From: Dimorphilus gyrociliatus
Taxonomy: Eukaryota; Annelida; Polychaeta; Dinophilidae
DNA length: 64,000 nt
Reading direction: 5' to 3'
NCBI GenBank assembly: GCA_904063045.1
Contig: CAJFCJ010000018.1
Span: forward strand, 868,001-932,000
Part shown: positions 12,801 through 28,042 of the stretch, piece by piece
Layout of the letters: each line of letters begins with the position of its first letter
Numbering within the stretch: position 1 is the stretch's first letter
Notes under the pieces: model-generated
What the model was told of the DNA's origin: nothing
What the model saw: the letters and a program-made list of their open reading frames with translations, nothing else
The model's database searches: none
Made by a program: the position numbers and the translations under genes

Positions 12801-14714
12801 ATAAGAACAAAATAAAACGTAACTTAATCTAGGATGAGGAAAATTTTCTTACTGATTTCTTTCAAAGTTAATCTGAAAACTATCAGTGATTTGTCATATA
12901 TTTTTAACGATTCTAAAGGTGATTTATAAGTCAGATTAATCTGTATTGGTTCATTATAATACTAATGATATACTGTAACAATAATTGATGACAACGAAAC
13001 AAGAACTCTTGTATAAAATTTACATAAGAAAAGTGTTTTTTCTATATTTTTTTTTAAACTATTCAAAAATTTTTGTTAGACAAAGAGAAGAAGAAGCTCG
13101 CAAGCAGGAATTACCAAAGTTGGATCCATATGTTGATAAATCACTTGTTCAGAAGTTGGCAAGTGACGTTGAATCCCTCGAAAAATTTTATGAATCTTTA
13201 GAAACTCCGACGTTAAGTGGATCGACTGTTTTAGATAGGGAATGGAAAGAGTTAATGGATAGTCAAGAACGAACAGCTAAAGAATTTAAAATGGCTGTAG
13301 CAAGATGCTATCCATTGAAAAATCGTTTTCAAGACATTATGCCATGTAAGCGATTGTAATAAAAATTGATTAGATTGTCTAAAAGTAATTTTTCATCTTC
13401 AGACGATGAGACAAGATTCGTTATCAAAAACGCTCTGGACGATTACATAAATGCGAGTAATCTGGGAGCCATAGGTATTGGATGCCCTAGAATTGTAGCA
13501 ACTCAAGCACCACTTAATGCTACTATTAAGGATTTCTGGACAATGGTACTAGAATGTGGATGCGAGGTTATCGTTCAATTGAACACTAACGGAATAGAAA
13601 GTGGTCAAAAAAATCCCTTATATTTACCTGAATCAAAAGGTCAAAAAATAAACTTTGGCTCAATTCTAATAACTGTTCATGCTGTGGTAATATATTTAAT
13701 TTGCTTCTATATTATCTATACTCGAGACTACAAACTTCTTTGTTTATTTTATAGGCTGAAATGGAAAATGCAACGTGGGTTCGAAGAGTATTGAATGTTT
13801 GTAATACAGAAACGAGACAAAGCCTTTCTATCACTCATTTTCATTTTACTAACTGGCCGGCAGGTGGCCAGCCATCTTCTAGCTCCTCTCTTATAAACTT
13901 TATTCAAAATGTTCACGAGTTCTACATGCAGCAAAGGAGCCTCCTAAAGCCTATAATTGTTCATTGTAGTACAGGATGCGGTCGAACTGGAGTTTTTTGT
14001 ACTATCTACTCAGCAATTATACAATTAAATAAGGGCAATGGGTTGTTGAATGTTAACGAATTTGTAACTAATTTAAGATCAAAGAGGAAGTATATGGTTG
14101 AAAAGAGGGAACATTTGAAGTTTATTTACAAAGTAATCTTGGAATTTTCAACGGACATTTTAAAAAAGAGTACGTTTGAAAATATATAATTTCTTCCATT
14201 TATTATCTTCCTTTTTGATAAATTTTTTCCAGATGGAATACTGTTACATCATTCCTTTAAGAAGTTATCAGCTGCGAATGCTAGATGCCCATCAAAATCA
14301 TTGGATGAAACAATTGAAACGGCTATCGGTCAATCAACTTCGCAATTTATTCCTCAACAGCCGACTGCAACCCTAGTAGAAACTGTGACACAAACAAAAA
14401 GTCAATCAACTCCAGGACAGATGACTGAAAATTTTGAAAATAAAAATGGTGAAACAACTGTAACCAACCCTCAACCGGAAAACAATACAATGAAAACAAC
14501 GTTTGCAACAGCTTCAACACAACCAGCAGAATTTAACAAGCTAACAGATTTGGAAAATCCAGATAATTTCTCATTGAACAGTCAAAATCAGAAGAGAATA
14601 ACAAAAAAGAATTTTATTTCCTCTAAAGGAACTTTAAACGAACCTGCCCATTCTAACCCTGAGGATCCGTTAAATTCATTAGATCCTTTATGGACTCTGA
14701 AAGGCTCTAAGTGA
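6885..14714 (+). CDS. PTPN23: HD-PTP / PTPN23, BRO1-domain tyrosine phosphatase-like protein
   Basis: HD-PTP is an ESCRT accessory protein that sorts ubiquitinated receptors at endosomes. About 20 exons give roughly 2000 residues. In order: a BRO1 domain (6885 to about 8690; the opening MEAVPRLPM and the KKDNDFVYHAKVP region match orthologues), an ALIX-V-like coiled-coil domain (to about 9983), a very long Pro/Gln/Asn/Ser linker (exon 10042-12718), then the PTP domain (13080 to about 14170) and a Pro/Glu/Ser/Thr tail ending in the conserved DPLWTL motif. The PTP loop is HCSTGCGRTG (13962 on), with Cys and Arg present. The WPD loop is W-P-A (Ala codon 13860-13862), so the usual general acid is missing. 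The linker holds a 36-bp repeat array. The linker-PTP intron (12719-13079) is unusually long for this window. Confidence 0.93.
11127..11540 (+). repeat. 36-bp coding tandem repeat in the HD-PTP linker
   Basis: About eleven to twelve in-frame copies of a 36-bp unit (12 residues, roughly PTQPHQQQLQPQ) begin at 11127 and recur at 11163, 11199, 11235 and so on. Segments 11271-11378 and 11379-11486 are near-identical 108-bp blocks of three units, which suggests recent expansion. Long open frames on the opposite strand here are by-products of the repeat. Confidence 0.9.
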
Positions 14715-15071
14715 ATAAACACTGATTTACTCATGTATAACTATAGTCAATAATATATATATATATATATATACATTTATGTATTTTTAAATAGAAATTT
14801 ATTCGTTTTAACAATTTTTTAAGGCTTTTAAATATATGAATAATAAAAGCAGCTTAATTACATTCGATAAACTAAATAATCCTGAATCAACGAAAAGGCT
14901 AAAAGCAGTCGATTTGTTTTTGCAGCCATTTCGCATATGGACAATCTGATGCCGCATTAATGTTTTAAAAAAAATATAGGCCTTTACAGACAATATTGAC
15001 AGAAGAGCAACAAAGCATGAAACCTATTCAAAAGTAACACCTGTTTACAGAAACGATTGTTATGGGCACAA
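14715..15071. other. Intergenic region PTPN23 to SLC17 gene, with (AT)n tract
   Basis: About 360 bp of AT-rich sequence between two same-strand genes. It holds an (AT)n microsatellite at about 14752-14773. No further coding sequence is supported. Confidence 0.5.
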
Positions 15072-16827
15072 ATGTATAAAATCGTATTTAAAAAATCATC
15101 TAAATTATTATTTCTGAATATGACTTGGTGTAGATCAATCCGTTTTTTAATTGTTCTTATGGGATCACTAGCTATCTTCAATCTTCATGTTAGCAGGAAT
15201 ATACTCAGCTTCACAATAGTTTATATGGTTCGAGAGAAAGTAAGCAACATTCATGAAGGACTTTCTTGTTCAAATCAGACTAGTTTCAACGGCACGAACT
15301 ATAGAGGAGAGTTTGATTGGCCAAAGAATATTCAAGGATTAGTAATGGGATCATTTTTCTGGGGATATTGCATACTTCAATTTCCAAGCGGAATTATTGC
15401 TTCAAAATATGGTAGTCGTAATGTTATGGGAATACCTTTGTTCATAACATCAATTCTTACTTTATTCATTCCTGTTCTCACAAGAGCTTATGGCTACAAG
15501 ATACTTATTAGTCTAAGATTCTTCATAGGACTCCTCCTTGGCGTAACTCATCCGGCTGTGCAAGCTCTGTTCGGATATTGGGTTCTGCCTGATGAAAGAT
15601 CAAAATCAATCGGTATTAGCTATTCGTTTGCGGCATTGGGAAATTTATTGACTGTCGCAGTTGCTGCACCGCTCTGTCAGGTCAGCTACGACAATGGATG
15701 GCCTTTAGTATATTATGTTTACGGTTTGAAAGAAATATTTTTAACCTAAGGTACAAATTAGTGTACTCTATTCCATTAGGCTTTTTTGGAATGTTTATTT
15801 CGTGTCTTTGGGTATGCCTGGTTACCGATACACCGAATAATAACAAATTCATATCAATTGAAGAAATTGAATATATTAAGATAAGACTTGAAGGCCAAGT
15901 TGATGACAGCAAAATTAGAAAAGTTCTTTTTAAATAATTCAATTTGCAAACATATTTTACTTTTATTCAAATGATCTATTTTAGATACTTATTGTGCCAT
16001 GGAAATCTATACTTTCTTCCTTTCCATTCTGGGCGATATTAATACTAATAGTCTCCTCTGATTGGGTCAAATATCTTTTTGAGCTTACTATACCAACCTT
16101 TCTTGCCAACGAAACCAACCTCGATACACTTGCGGTTTGTTAAGACAGCTTTTATACGTAAACATTTTAATTCTATTTCATATTAGCACAGCGTTGTTTC
16201 GTCCCTACCCTTTGTATCAGAGTTTATAATTGTCTTAGTATTCTCCTTCTTGGGAGACTTGCTAGGATCAGAAATTAGCACAACGAGTTCCAGAAAACTT
16301 ATCAGTGGATCAGGTTTTCTTTTTAAAAATTAACGCCTTTTTGCAGAGACACATTATTTGCTTTTGTCTTTCAAAGGTTTATTCATCTCTGCGGCAACAT
16401 GTATTGGTATAACTTTCATTACATGCACTACTCCAAACTACGTAATCGGATTTATTATAATCGGTGCTGGTTCGATTGGGTTAGGAGTCAGTACAAATTT
16501 CATCAATGCAGTAGATATTGCTCCTTCATACGCCGGAGTTATTTCGGGTATAACTAACACAATCAGCACTCTTGTTGCAGGACTTGGAATGCCTCTGCTA
16601 GTAGGATATGAGACGGTTGGATATATCACTAAATTCTATTTTAAGTTTTGTATAAACACGATTATTTTCAGGCATCTTTGGAAGAATGGAAAATTATCTT
16701 TTTTCTTGGAGCGTCTATCGCCTTATTCGGAATGATTTTTTACTGTATATTTTCCAAAGCTACTATACAAGAGTGGGCGAAAAAGTCTTGTGAAGCTAAT
16801 GAAACGACAGCCTTAACACCGAAATGA
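15072..16827 (+). CDS. SLC17-family anion/solute transporter (MFS)
   Basis: A major facilitator of the SLC17 group (sialin, VGLUT and type I phosphate transporter relatives) with about six exons and roughly 460 residues. The first exon shows TM1, an extracellular loop with Asn-x-Ser/Thr sites, and then the family-typical WPKNIQGLVMGSFFWGY segment leading into TM2 and a GSRNVMG loop with the usual Lys-Tyr-Gly. Later exons carry further transmembrane segments (IPLGFFGMF, PFWAILILIVSSDW, GLGVSTNFINAVDIAPSYAG). The last of these is the well-conserved NxxDIAPxxAG motif of SLC17. The first in-frame ATG is 15072; another at 15120 is possible. The substrate cannot be read from sequence. Confidence 0.85.
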
Positions 16828-17007
16828 CTACAACCCACCTTAATGATTGCTTTAGATATTGTCAAATGCAATACTCTCACGTTGTCAATTGAAATACCAA
16901 CAAACACAAGTTTTACATAATTATTACTGTTTATTCGAATGAAGTTATCAGGATACGAAAATAAACAAGAAGTATCAAGGTTTATTTGAATTCTTTTTCT
17001 ATTAAAG

Positions 17008-19496
<2,489 letters not shown>

Positions 19497-19892
19497 TTTT
19501 TATATATTTTATTTTGGTTCACCTCCCCAACAAAGAATTAAATGAATTTTTACGTCTTGCTCAAATCTTACACCACATGCACTACTTCGTCAAAGGTCAA
19601 GGCTAGTTCTATGAAAACTGGTAAAATTATAGTTGGTTCAGAAATAATTTACCAACTGTCAAAACTGAATTGTAGTTGATTTTTGTTCTTACTTGGAATT
19701 AAAAACACGATTAGACATTTGTTTTCAACTTTTTGAATTGAATATTATTATTAGAACTTTTGAAAAGTAACACTATTTCAACAACCAACCAGTTTATACT
19801 GCTACTGGTAAAATATGCGACAGCTATAAACATCGCAAAAAAGATTTTTGCTAGGAAATTACAAAAAAACGTATAGTATTTAGGAAGTAGCG
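19497..19892. other. Divergent intergenic region ELP3/COQ10
   Basis: 396 bp between two gene starts facing away from each other. No third gene is supported; open frames across it on the minus strand show no family resemblance. Confidence 0.5.
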
Positions 19893-20725
19893 ATGGCTTT
19901 CTGTCTGAGTTCGAAAAAGTCAACAAGATTATTGTTACTGTTTTGCCGCAATACCGCTTATAGCCATCCTCTTGGAACATCCCATCGCCATCTATATAGA
20001 ATACAAATACCCAAACCAAATTTCGAAATGTTCATAAAACCTAAAAAACAAACCTTAAAAGCTAAAACTTTGGAGTATTCAGAACGTAAAACTCTTGAGT
20101 AAGTATTAACTAATTGATTGTTCATTAAATGTGTACTAATATTTTTAAAAAATCCTTGAACCAGTTATTCAATGGAACAGCTATACAGCGTTGTGGCTGA
20201 TGTTGAAAATTATAAACATTTTGTTCCTTGGTGCTCAGAATCTAAAATAACTAAACGATCGGGCAACTCTTACAAATGCTTACTATCTGTCGGCTTTTAT
20301 CCATTGAGGGAAAGATACACATCAATTGTAACTGTTGCAGAGCCCCACTTAGTCAAGGTTAGCTTTACTTTTTGCTAAATAATTACAGATTACCTTACTA
20401 TATGATGTTTTTTTTTGCTTAAACAGTCAGAATGTACTGATGGTAAATTGTTCAATCATCTATTAACAATATGGCGATTTACACCATATCCAAATGAAGA
20501 GAATAAGTGCATTTTAGATTTTTGGGTAACTATATATTTTATGAGTCATTAATCCTTAAATTATTAATTATTTATAAACAGGTTACATTTGAATTTCGTA
20601 ATAACATACACTCAAACTTGGCTTATTTATTTTTCGATGAAGTTGTTAAGAAAATGGTAAAAGCTTTTACAAATAGAGCAGAAATGTTATATTCTTCAAA
20701 ATCAAACAAACAAACGATAAATTAA
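19893..20725 (+). CDS. COQ10: COQ10, mitochondrial coenzyme Q-binding START-like protein
   Basis: COQ10 binds coenzyme Q in mitochondria and is needed for its use in respiration. Exon 1 (19893-20098) encodes a basic, Ser/Arg-rich leader suited to mitochondrial import. Exon 2 begins at 20165 with the conserved DYSMEQLYSVVADVENYKHF (Y-S-x-x-x-x-Y-x-V-V) and HFVPWC. Later exons give SECTDGKLFNHLLTIWRF and the C-terminal helix LAYLFFDEVVKKMVKAF, as in vertebrate COQ10A/B. Four exons, about 220 residues, ending at 20725. The polyketide cyclase/START-like fold is inferred from family membership. Confidence 0.93.
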
Positions 20726-21369
20726 CTATTATCATTGACTGAAACAATTCAAATAAGAAGAAAATTAAAGAGAAATTAGGAAGTTCTAGAGTTTACGTTA
20801 CGTAATATTTATGTAGCAATATTTTGTTATATGTTTGGAATTTAATAAAGGGTCACCTCGGATTATAAGAAAAATATTTATATGTTGTAATATATAATCT
20901 ATATAATAATAGTGAAGCTGATAACTAAGTGATATATCAGTATCTTTATCTTTCATATAGAAGATTACGTTTTTCAGTAAATATTGTTTAAAAATGCTCA
21001 ATCTATATCATAGGTCAAACGACATGTATTCGAAAACTTTTCTTACATCCTCGCTGTCCACAGAATCGTTACTTGCTCCGTTTCTAACGGTAATACATCA
21101 GTTTATTAAAGGAACACGAACCTTGCTGTTCAACCTTGGCATTTCTCGTTCATAAGGAGTTTTATTTTGCAGCATCCCACTTTTTTGTAATTTTTATCAA
21201 GTGAGAACAGTTGATTGATTTTTTTTGTAAATCTGATAGAAATAGATGATTAAAGATATCGATTAAAGTTTTCTCATTGGATAGATCGTAATTACTCAAA
21301 TAAGAGGCTGATTTAGTTTTTGAATAAGTTACTTAATGATATTTCTTATAAAATTTATTTCAGGCAAAT
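20726..21369. other. Intergenic region COQ10 to TMEM164
   Basis: About 640 bp, AT-rich. The TMEM164 ATG is preceded by an acceptor-like TTTCAG at about 21357-21362, so a 5' non-coding exon of TMEM164 may lie here. Nothing else is supported. Confidence 0.45.
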
Positions 21370-22841
21370 ATGTGGATATGGGAAAATTCTGATTGGCTTT
21401 ACAAAGGTGTCAATAATACAATAGCTGGAAATGGTGGAATAGAATGCATCAACTTTATTCCACATCGGCAGAAAGTTATTGAAACGTGTATTGTAACGGT
21501 TTTAAGTTTGGGAGAATTATTATATGCTTGCAAGAATGTGTCCCTACCCAAACATATTCCACCGGTCACGAAACCGGATTCAGCAGCCAAACGACTTATG
21601 TTAGTTTGTATGTGCGTTGTTTTCGGTATGGAGTTAGGTTTCAAGTTTGCTACCAGACAAATGCTTTGGATTTTAAATCCTTGTCACTTAATTACAATGT
21701 CTCAAATCTGGCTACTAGCTGCACCACAAAATAGGATATCAATGGCTATATTCCGGTATGTCTATACATATAATTATCAGCACTTAATTTATACTTTTAA
21801 AAGGAGCGAGTACGAGTAGTTCTCTTTCCAATAATCTTTGTAATAATAGTAATTAAAACAATGGAGAGAGAGAGAGAGAGTCCTAACATTAACTTGCTCT
21901 TCATCCCACATTAAAAAGAATTGTTTATTCCTAAAAGTGATAACATAAAATAGTAATTGAATCACACAGCGTAACAAATACTATAAACGAAATGAATAGA
22001 GTTTAATTGACACCTCTCTTTCTATTTCCTTTTTACACAGACTTCATATGCATGGTTTAAGTGGAGCGCTCATAGCCTTTTTATTTCCCCTTGTTGATTC
22101 AAGAATGGTAATTATGTGCTATTAATAAGATAATTCTAATAGATAAATATATCAGCCATTTAACGACATTATGTAATTGATACAACCAAAAAGTGATGTT
22201 ATCTATTAATATTATTCCAAAAATTATATTACGTAAATTTATTAATATTAATTAGTGATTGAACTATAATTATTTATATTTATATTGATAATTAAAAAAT
22301 CTTATGAATATTTAAATTAACAGCTTCCCTTCGAAAAGGAGGTTTATTATATTCAACATGGATTGATGCTTCTGGTTCCATTTTATCTTATGAGAACAGG
22401 AGGTAACTTGCTTATGTAATAAATAATATTCTTTATCTTATCTTTAATTAAATACAAATAGGCATTTATATGCCGGAGCCGCTATCTGACTTCTCGTGGG
22501 CTTTTGGCACAAAAAGCTTTCTCTACCTATATCACTGGTTATTGATGCAACCTCTATCAATTGTAAACATTCCTTTAAGTTTATAAGAATGATAAAGATT
22601 TTACTTTCTTTTTTTTTTTCAGGTATCTCTTGTAAATTTAAATAATCTAATGTGTCCAGCTCCTAGCGATCCGTTTTACGGTAAAGGTTACAGAATGTGT
22701 GCTGTTCTCCATCAGACAGCTGTTGTTCTTCTCCATGGCAAAATTTATACTTTCGTAGCTAAGAAATTATTGCCCAAAGCAGCCAAACAAGTCAATTTAG
22801 ATTCCCATAATGGCAATAACAATAACACTAAGACTGATTGA
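21370..22841 (+). CDS. TMEM164: TMEM164 multi-pass membrane protein
   Basis: TMEM164 has been linked in vertebrates to ether-phospholipid acyl remodelling, ferroptosis and autophagy. Five exons are seen: 21370 to about 21755, about 22041-22108, 22323-22402, about 22464-22561 and 22622-22841. Conserved landmarks in order are DWLYKGVN near the start; the GNGGIECINF segment; ELGFKFATRQ; LNPCHL with the family Cys; HMHGLSGALIAFLFPLVDSR; PFEKEVYYIQHGLML; and NNLMCPAPSDPFYGKGYR near the end, followed by a His-Gln and a LLHGK segment. About 280 residues, several hydrophobic segments, standard family length. Confidence 0.92.
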
Positions 22842-23610
22842 TTAAAAATCGCATCATAAATGACCAATAAGAATCCTATTATTAACTAACTCAAATATAT
22901 AAATCAATAATTGTCTTAGCTCTTTATATTCCATTTCAACAATATATGTTAATGAAAAAAGTAGTAGTCTCAATCTCTTTAGACAATTTTTTCTTTTAAT
23001 TGTGATCTAGTCTAACAACTTTTAAAGTCTATTTGCTTATACATTCAATAATCCAATATACAAAATTGATGAAATATAGGTTTAATATGCTGTATACATA
23101 TATACTATATATTTAGTACTGTGTTTAACGGTTCAAACGATGTAAAGACTGTTGTTTTTTTAAAGATATATTTTTCCGTTATCGCTTTAAGCCATTCTAG
23201 TCTTTAGAGCATTTAATTTAGCTACAAACCAAAAACAAACACTGAGTTTGGTGAATTTTGATTATGACTGCTTAATATTGTTGATTTATGGCTAATATAA
23301 AATTAATAAATGATTTTCTATCGCAATCTATTGATACATTTATTCATTGTTTATAGTTCACACCCTGCAAAAATACCTAACTCATTTGTGGGTGATCTGT
23401 AAAGAGATATCTAAATCTGCATTTATTTTTTAGCATAGAATGTAAGTGATTATCCGCTTGAAGTGGAAAAATTATTTCTTTTTTTAATAAAAAAAAGACA
23501 CTCTAATTTCATCTCTTTAAATCTTTATCTCTCTTTATAAAGTATATTGCTTAAATAATATAAATTCTGTAAATTGTATATTATATTAATATATAGATTG
23601 CTCTTATAAT
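22842..23610. other. Convergent 3' region TMEM164/TUFM
   Basis: About 770 bp between two stop codons facing each other. Very AT-rich, consistent with two 3' UTRs. No RNA gene or ORF of note. Confidence 0.5.
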
Positions 23611-25324
23611 CTACTTTTTTCGACGTCTTCTACTGGCAGCAGCAGACTTTCCCTCTATTTTCATAGCCTTTGGCCTTAGATAATTAAATCCTGCATACTT
23701 TTCTTCACTTTTAGGTAATATTTTGCTTATGATTCCTGTTAAGGCTGTAATTGTCCCTTCCCTGATGAAGAATCTTTGGCCAGGCTAAAGAACAAGTTAA
23801 AATGTTATAGCTGTGATGAAAAAAAACGGCATAACAATCTTTACTTTACCTCTAAAACCATCGGTAATCTGAGTATCATCTTACAGAGAGCAGTATCGCC
23901 CGGCATAATCATTGGAACATTTTCGGCCAATTTGACCATGCAAGCAATATCCCAATTTTCCATATATATTTGATTGACATAATTGTTCATTAAAGGTACC
24001 TTTCTTCCACCTTCCTCTTTTGTTTGTACATATATTTGAGCTTCAAAAGTATCTGTTTGAGAAAGAGAATCATCTTGGGAGAGAAACATTCCTCTTTGTA
24101 CTATATCTTTCCTGAGACCTCTCAACAGAACGCCAACATTTTCCCCAGCAGTTGCTTTTGACACAGACTGATGAAAGACTTGAATGTCTGAGGCTATAGT
24201 TTTTATATCCACTCCTCGTCCCATCAGTCTAACTTCTTGTGATTTTTTCAAATTTCCTTTTGATATAGTTCCAATCGCAACTGTTCCCCTTCCCGGTACA
24301 GTTACAGCCTTTTCAATAGGTAGACGAAAGGGGCCTTTAGTGTCTCTTGTAGGAATTTTACATCTATCCAGGGCATCAATCAATTTCATAATCGATTTTG
24401 TCCCCCATTCAGAATCTTTTTCGTTAAGAACATCAAGAGCCGAACCAGGAATAATTGGTATAGCTTCACTGTCATATCCAAAATTATCAAGCAATTCTCT
24501 AACTTCTAATTCAACTAACTCAAGAGTATCTTCATCCACAATATCAACTTTATTTAAATAAACAATGATGTTTTTTATACCTAAAAGCATATAAAAGAAA
24601 AACGATATAGTTCTTGTGAAAAATAAGCACAATGATTCTCACCTATTTGCTTTGCCAGCAAAATATGTTCTGTTGTTTGTGGCATAACTCCTTCAGACGC
24701 TGCTACAACAAGAACAGCTACATCCATTTGAGCAGCACCAGTTATCATATTTTTTATATAATCTATATGACCAGGACAATCTGTATGAGCATAATGCCGA
24801 CCAGAACTATAATAATCTACATGACATGCATTTATCGTTATTCCTCTTGCTCTTTCCTCTTCAGCTCGATCAATTTCATCATACTTCATAAATTTCGTTT
24901 TTCCGTTACCCGAAAAAACTTTAGTTATGGCGGAAGTTAACATTGTTTTGCCATGATCTATATGTCCTATTGTCCCAACATTCAAATGCTCCAGTTCTGT
25001 TTAGAGGGTAGACATGCTTACAAAATAGTTGCATATAACTCACACGAGTTATTCTTAAATCTAGTTGGCAATATTTAATTCTATAACTCTTTGAAATATT
25101 TATAAAGATTAAATTAAATTAATGAAGTCTTAATCTACATTTCTTAAGCTTTAAAGTATGTAATTTTGTTTACTTGCATTATCGCTCATATATCTGATAG
25201 AGCTTGAGCTAATCTTTTTTGAACATTGCGCAAAACTACTCGAAAATGTTATAATATTATCCAAAAGTTTTCTCTGTGTGATTATCGCTTTGTTTAAATA
25301 CTGGAGTTTCCGAAAAATTAACAT
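23611..25324 (-). CDS. TUFM: Mitochondrial elongation factor Tu
   Basis: Mitochondrial EF-Tu is a GTPase that delivers aminoacyl-tRNA to the mitoribosome. Exons: 25324-25174, 24996-24643, 24580-23850 and 23784-23611. Exon 1 encodes a Lys/Arg/Ser-rich presequence with few acidic residues, typical of mitochondrial import. The GTPase motifs follow in exons 2 and 3: GHIDHGKT (P loop), [12 protein letters not shown] (switch I), DCPGH and NKVD. Domain II and III residues ([52 protein letters not shown]) match EF-Tu. The last exon has [10 protein letters not shown] and a basic C-terminal tail (ASRRRRKK) that looks lineage-specific. Domain II-III resembles divergent animal mitochondrial EF-Tu rather than the more conserved type. 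Confidence 0.92.
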
Positions 25325-26151
25325 TGTGTACTACAAAGCGGCATGGAAAAGTCATAAATATAATCTTTTAAAAGTAAAGGACATAGAACGCATTTAGCGC
25401 CATCTTTCCTTTTTATGCAACAAACTTTAACAACACTTAATAAAAGTTAAATAATATAACATACTGAAACATAAAAGAACCCTGAAACTAAGAATCGATA
25501 AAACTAATTTGCTTACGAGTTTTTAAAAGGAGAATATGCTTCTTTGGTGAAGTCCTCTTGAATCTTTAAAGTGTTAACGCAAATAATCCATTAAATTTAT
25601 ATATAACAATTAAAAAAATTAAATTAATTTAGATAGTTCAAAGAATTTTTCTCATAATTTAATCTGCTAAACAAAAATCACTAAATTGAACTTGTTGTGC
25701 TCCTCATTGACTCTCTGCTGCTATATAAAGTGTAAGTAATCACCTTAATATTTAGATTTATTGCAATAGATAAATGCATATAGTGAGAGGCTATAGATTT
25801 AGCTGAAAATTTTGCGATCTAAGAAGTACTTTTTAGCCAATTTGAAATTGTTAAAATTCATCTGTATTTCAAAAACCAGGTGGCGCTTTGGTTCATATAT
25901 AATAGTGGTAAATGCCACATCCGATTAATCTCACTCTGAAAACCTCTTCTCGAGAGTGGCAAGGTGGTTGACTGTCACTTAAAAGAAGATTACAAACTGT
26001 TCTGATTTTTTCACAGATATATTCACGTGAATACGATCAGGCAATTTCATTTTAGGTATTTTCAGTTAATGTTTAAAAAACTACAATGAAATAATCGGCA
26101 GTCTGTATTTTCAGCAAATAATTCTTTTGAGTAGACTATTTCGCGCCAAAA
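25325..26151. other. Divergent intergenic region TUFM/HAT1
   Basis: About 830 bp, AT-rich, between two gene starts pointing apart. No third gene or structured RNA was recognised. Confidence 0.45.
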
Positions 26152-27963
26152 ATGAAAGGTATTGCATTACTTTTTTCATATTATATTTATTCTGCTTGGG
26201 AAGAACTAAATTTTATTTATGAATTTCATTGGCCTAAGATGCTATATCTAAAAACCAAATGTTTCATGAATAGAAGGACAACCCAAGGAAAATTTTATGA
26301 GCGATAATTAAAGATAAAATTATTATTATGTTTAAGGCACAACATCAGAAAAGTTTCAAGGCTATAAATCAGATGCCAATGAGGCCATTCGTTTTAAACT
26401 AGGTTTACAAATTTTTTCAACTCTGCCTTGTATAAAGTAATGAAATAATGAAATTATCAAAACAGTTCGAACAGAAAAGGATATTGACAGTGATGATTAT
26501 TTTCATCCCGATATGACCCACCAGCTCTTTGGAGAAAAAGAGACAATTTTCGGATATAAGGATCTCAAAATTGATATATTTTGTACAGCTGCCAATCTCT
26601 ACACTTACATTCGGGTTAAATACTCTGAAAAGATTGATCCAGCTAAAGCTGACGGAGTCGAGGTTCGAAAAATTCTGATATTCTCTTCCCTAAGCTTATC
26701 AAGTCTTTCTAGGCTGACAACGTGCTTAAGATGCTGTCTCAAGAGTACACGGACGGTTTAATAACGAACGTCGATGATTTTTCAATGAAATTGATGAAGG
26801 ATGAAAATTTTAAACCTTTTGGAAAGAAGATACACTCTTACACTAGGTTGCATGAGAGCAAGGAGAAGACGTTCTCAATTTATCAGTCTTCGATAGAAGA
26901 TGATGGATTTCGGTCATTTCATTCAAGAATGCAACCTTTTTTGCTCTTTTTCGTTGATGCTGGAAGTTACATCGATACTGATGATGAAAAATGGAATTAT
27001 TACGTCTTGTAACTATGACAAACTGCTTTTATATAGTTTCAATATCATTCTATGATTAATATTTTCATGTACATAGATACGAAGAGTATAAGAGTGCTGA
27101 AGGGAAACTTTTATATGCTTTTGTTGGCTACATGACAATTTACAATTATTACGCTTATCCAGAGCACATACGGCCTCGTATTAGGTAATGGCTATAATAT
27201 TTATATAGCATGTTGCTCATAAACTATGTTATTCTTTGATCTTTCTAGCCAAGTTATTGTCCTCCCACCTTATCAAAGAATGGGGCATTGTGTTCAGCTG
27301 GTTGAGACGTTCTATAATTTATCTTCTGGTGACAAAATGATCAAAGATATAACGGGTATTATATTTATCGTAGAGTCAAAACATTTAACCTAAGAACTAT
27401 TCAAATTTTAGTTGAAGATCCCTCGGAAAACTTTCAAAGGGTTAGAGATTTTATTGACGCCCGCAACTGCGAGAAACTTGAATCTTACCAACCTTGCTTT
27501 TTAAAAGCTTGTTTTACTGAAGACATGTACGAAGAGGCTAATAAGAAATTCAAACTATGCAGAGTATGTGGCTTCTAGGTTAATTCTAACATCTGGGTTT
27601 TATATTTAAAATTTTTACAGAGACAAGCTCGCAGGATCTATGAAATTCTCCGTCTAGCTTGCACTGATCGTGGAAATAAAGAAGAATATAAAGCATACAG
27701 ATTGGATATTAAAAAAAGGCTTTATGCGCCCTATCACGTAATTATCGTTGGATATCAAAATTATTTAATCTAATTCAATTTATTTCTTGTAGAAAAGCGT
27801 CCGCGATTTTGCAAAGCTTAAGAGGGCACTCTGTTACACTGAATTTGCTAATGCCTTGCATAATTCGACTAATGACCAAAAAAAAGAGTACCTATCCAAA
27901 GCTTACGAAGAGTTAGAGATTGAATATTTGAAGGTTATTAGCAGATTAGTCATTGGACAATAA
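26152..27963 (+). CDS. HAT1: Histone acetyltransferase 1 (HAT1)
   Basis: HAT1 is the type B enzyme that acetylates newly made histone H4. The first coding exon is only 7 nt (26152-26158), then 26337-26402, 26465-26662, 26714-27008 and further short exons to the stop at 27961-27963. Landmarks: HQLFGEKETIFGYKDLKI, NFKPFGKKIHSY, DDEKWNYYVL, VGYMTIYNYYAYPEHIRPR, the acetyl-CoA loop PPYQRMGHCVQL, VEDPSENFQRVRDF and the C-terminal RRIYEILRLACTD with KKRLYAPY. In the acetyl-CoA loop the usual Gln/Arg-x-x-Gly-x-Gly/Ala ends in Cys. Length about 400 residues as usual. The tiny first exon is inferred from frame and splice signals. Confidence 0.93.
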
Positions 27964-28004
27964 GTTTTCATTTTGTGTATCAGGATATACTTATAGATAT
28001 ATAT

Positions 28005-28007
<3 letters not shown>

Positions 28008-28041
<34 letters not shown>
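28008..28041. repeat. (AT)n microsatellite
   Basis: A run of alternating TA dinucleotides just after the HAT1 stop, most likely in its 3' UTR. Confidence 0.85.

Positions 28042-28042
<1 letters not shown>

Noticed and set aside
19711-20019. 102-codon minus-strand frame over the COQ10 start
   Set aside because: Antisense to COQ10 exon 1, hydrophobic composition from AT-rich sequence, no family match.
21860-21880. (GA)n run in a TMEM164 intron
   Set aside because: Short simple repeat in an intron, no sign of function.
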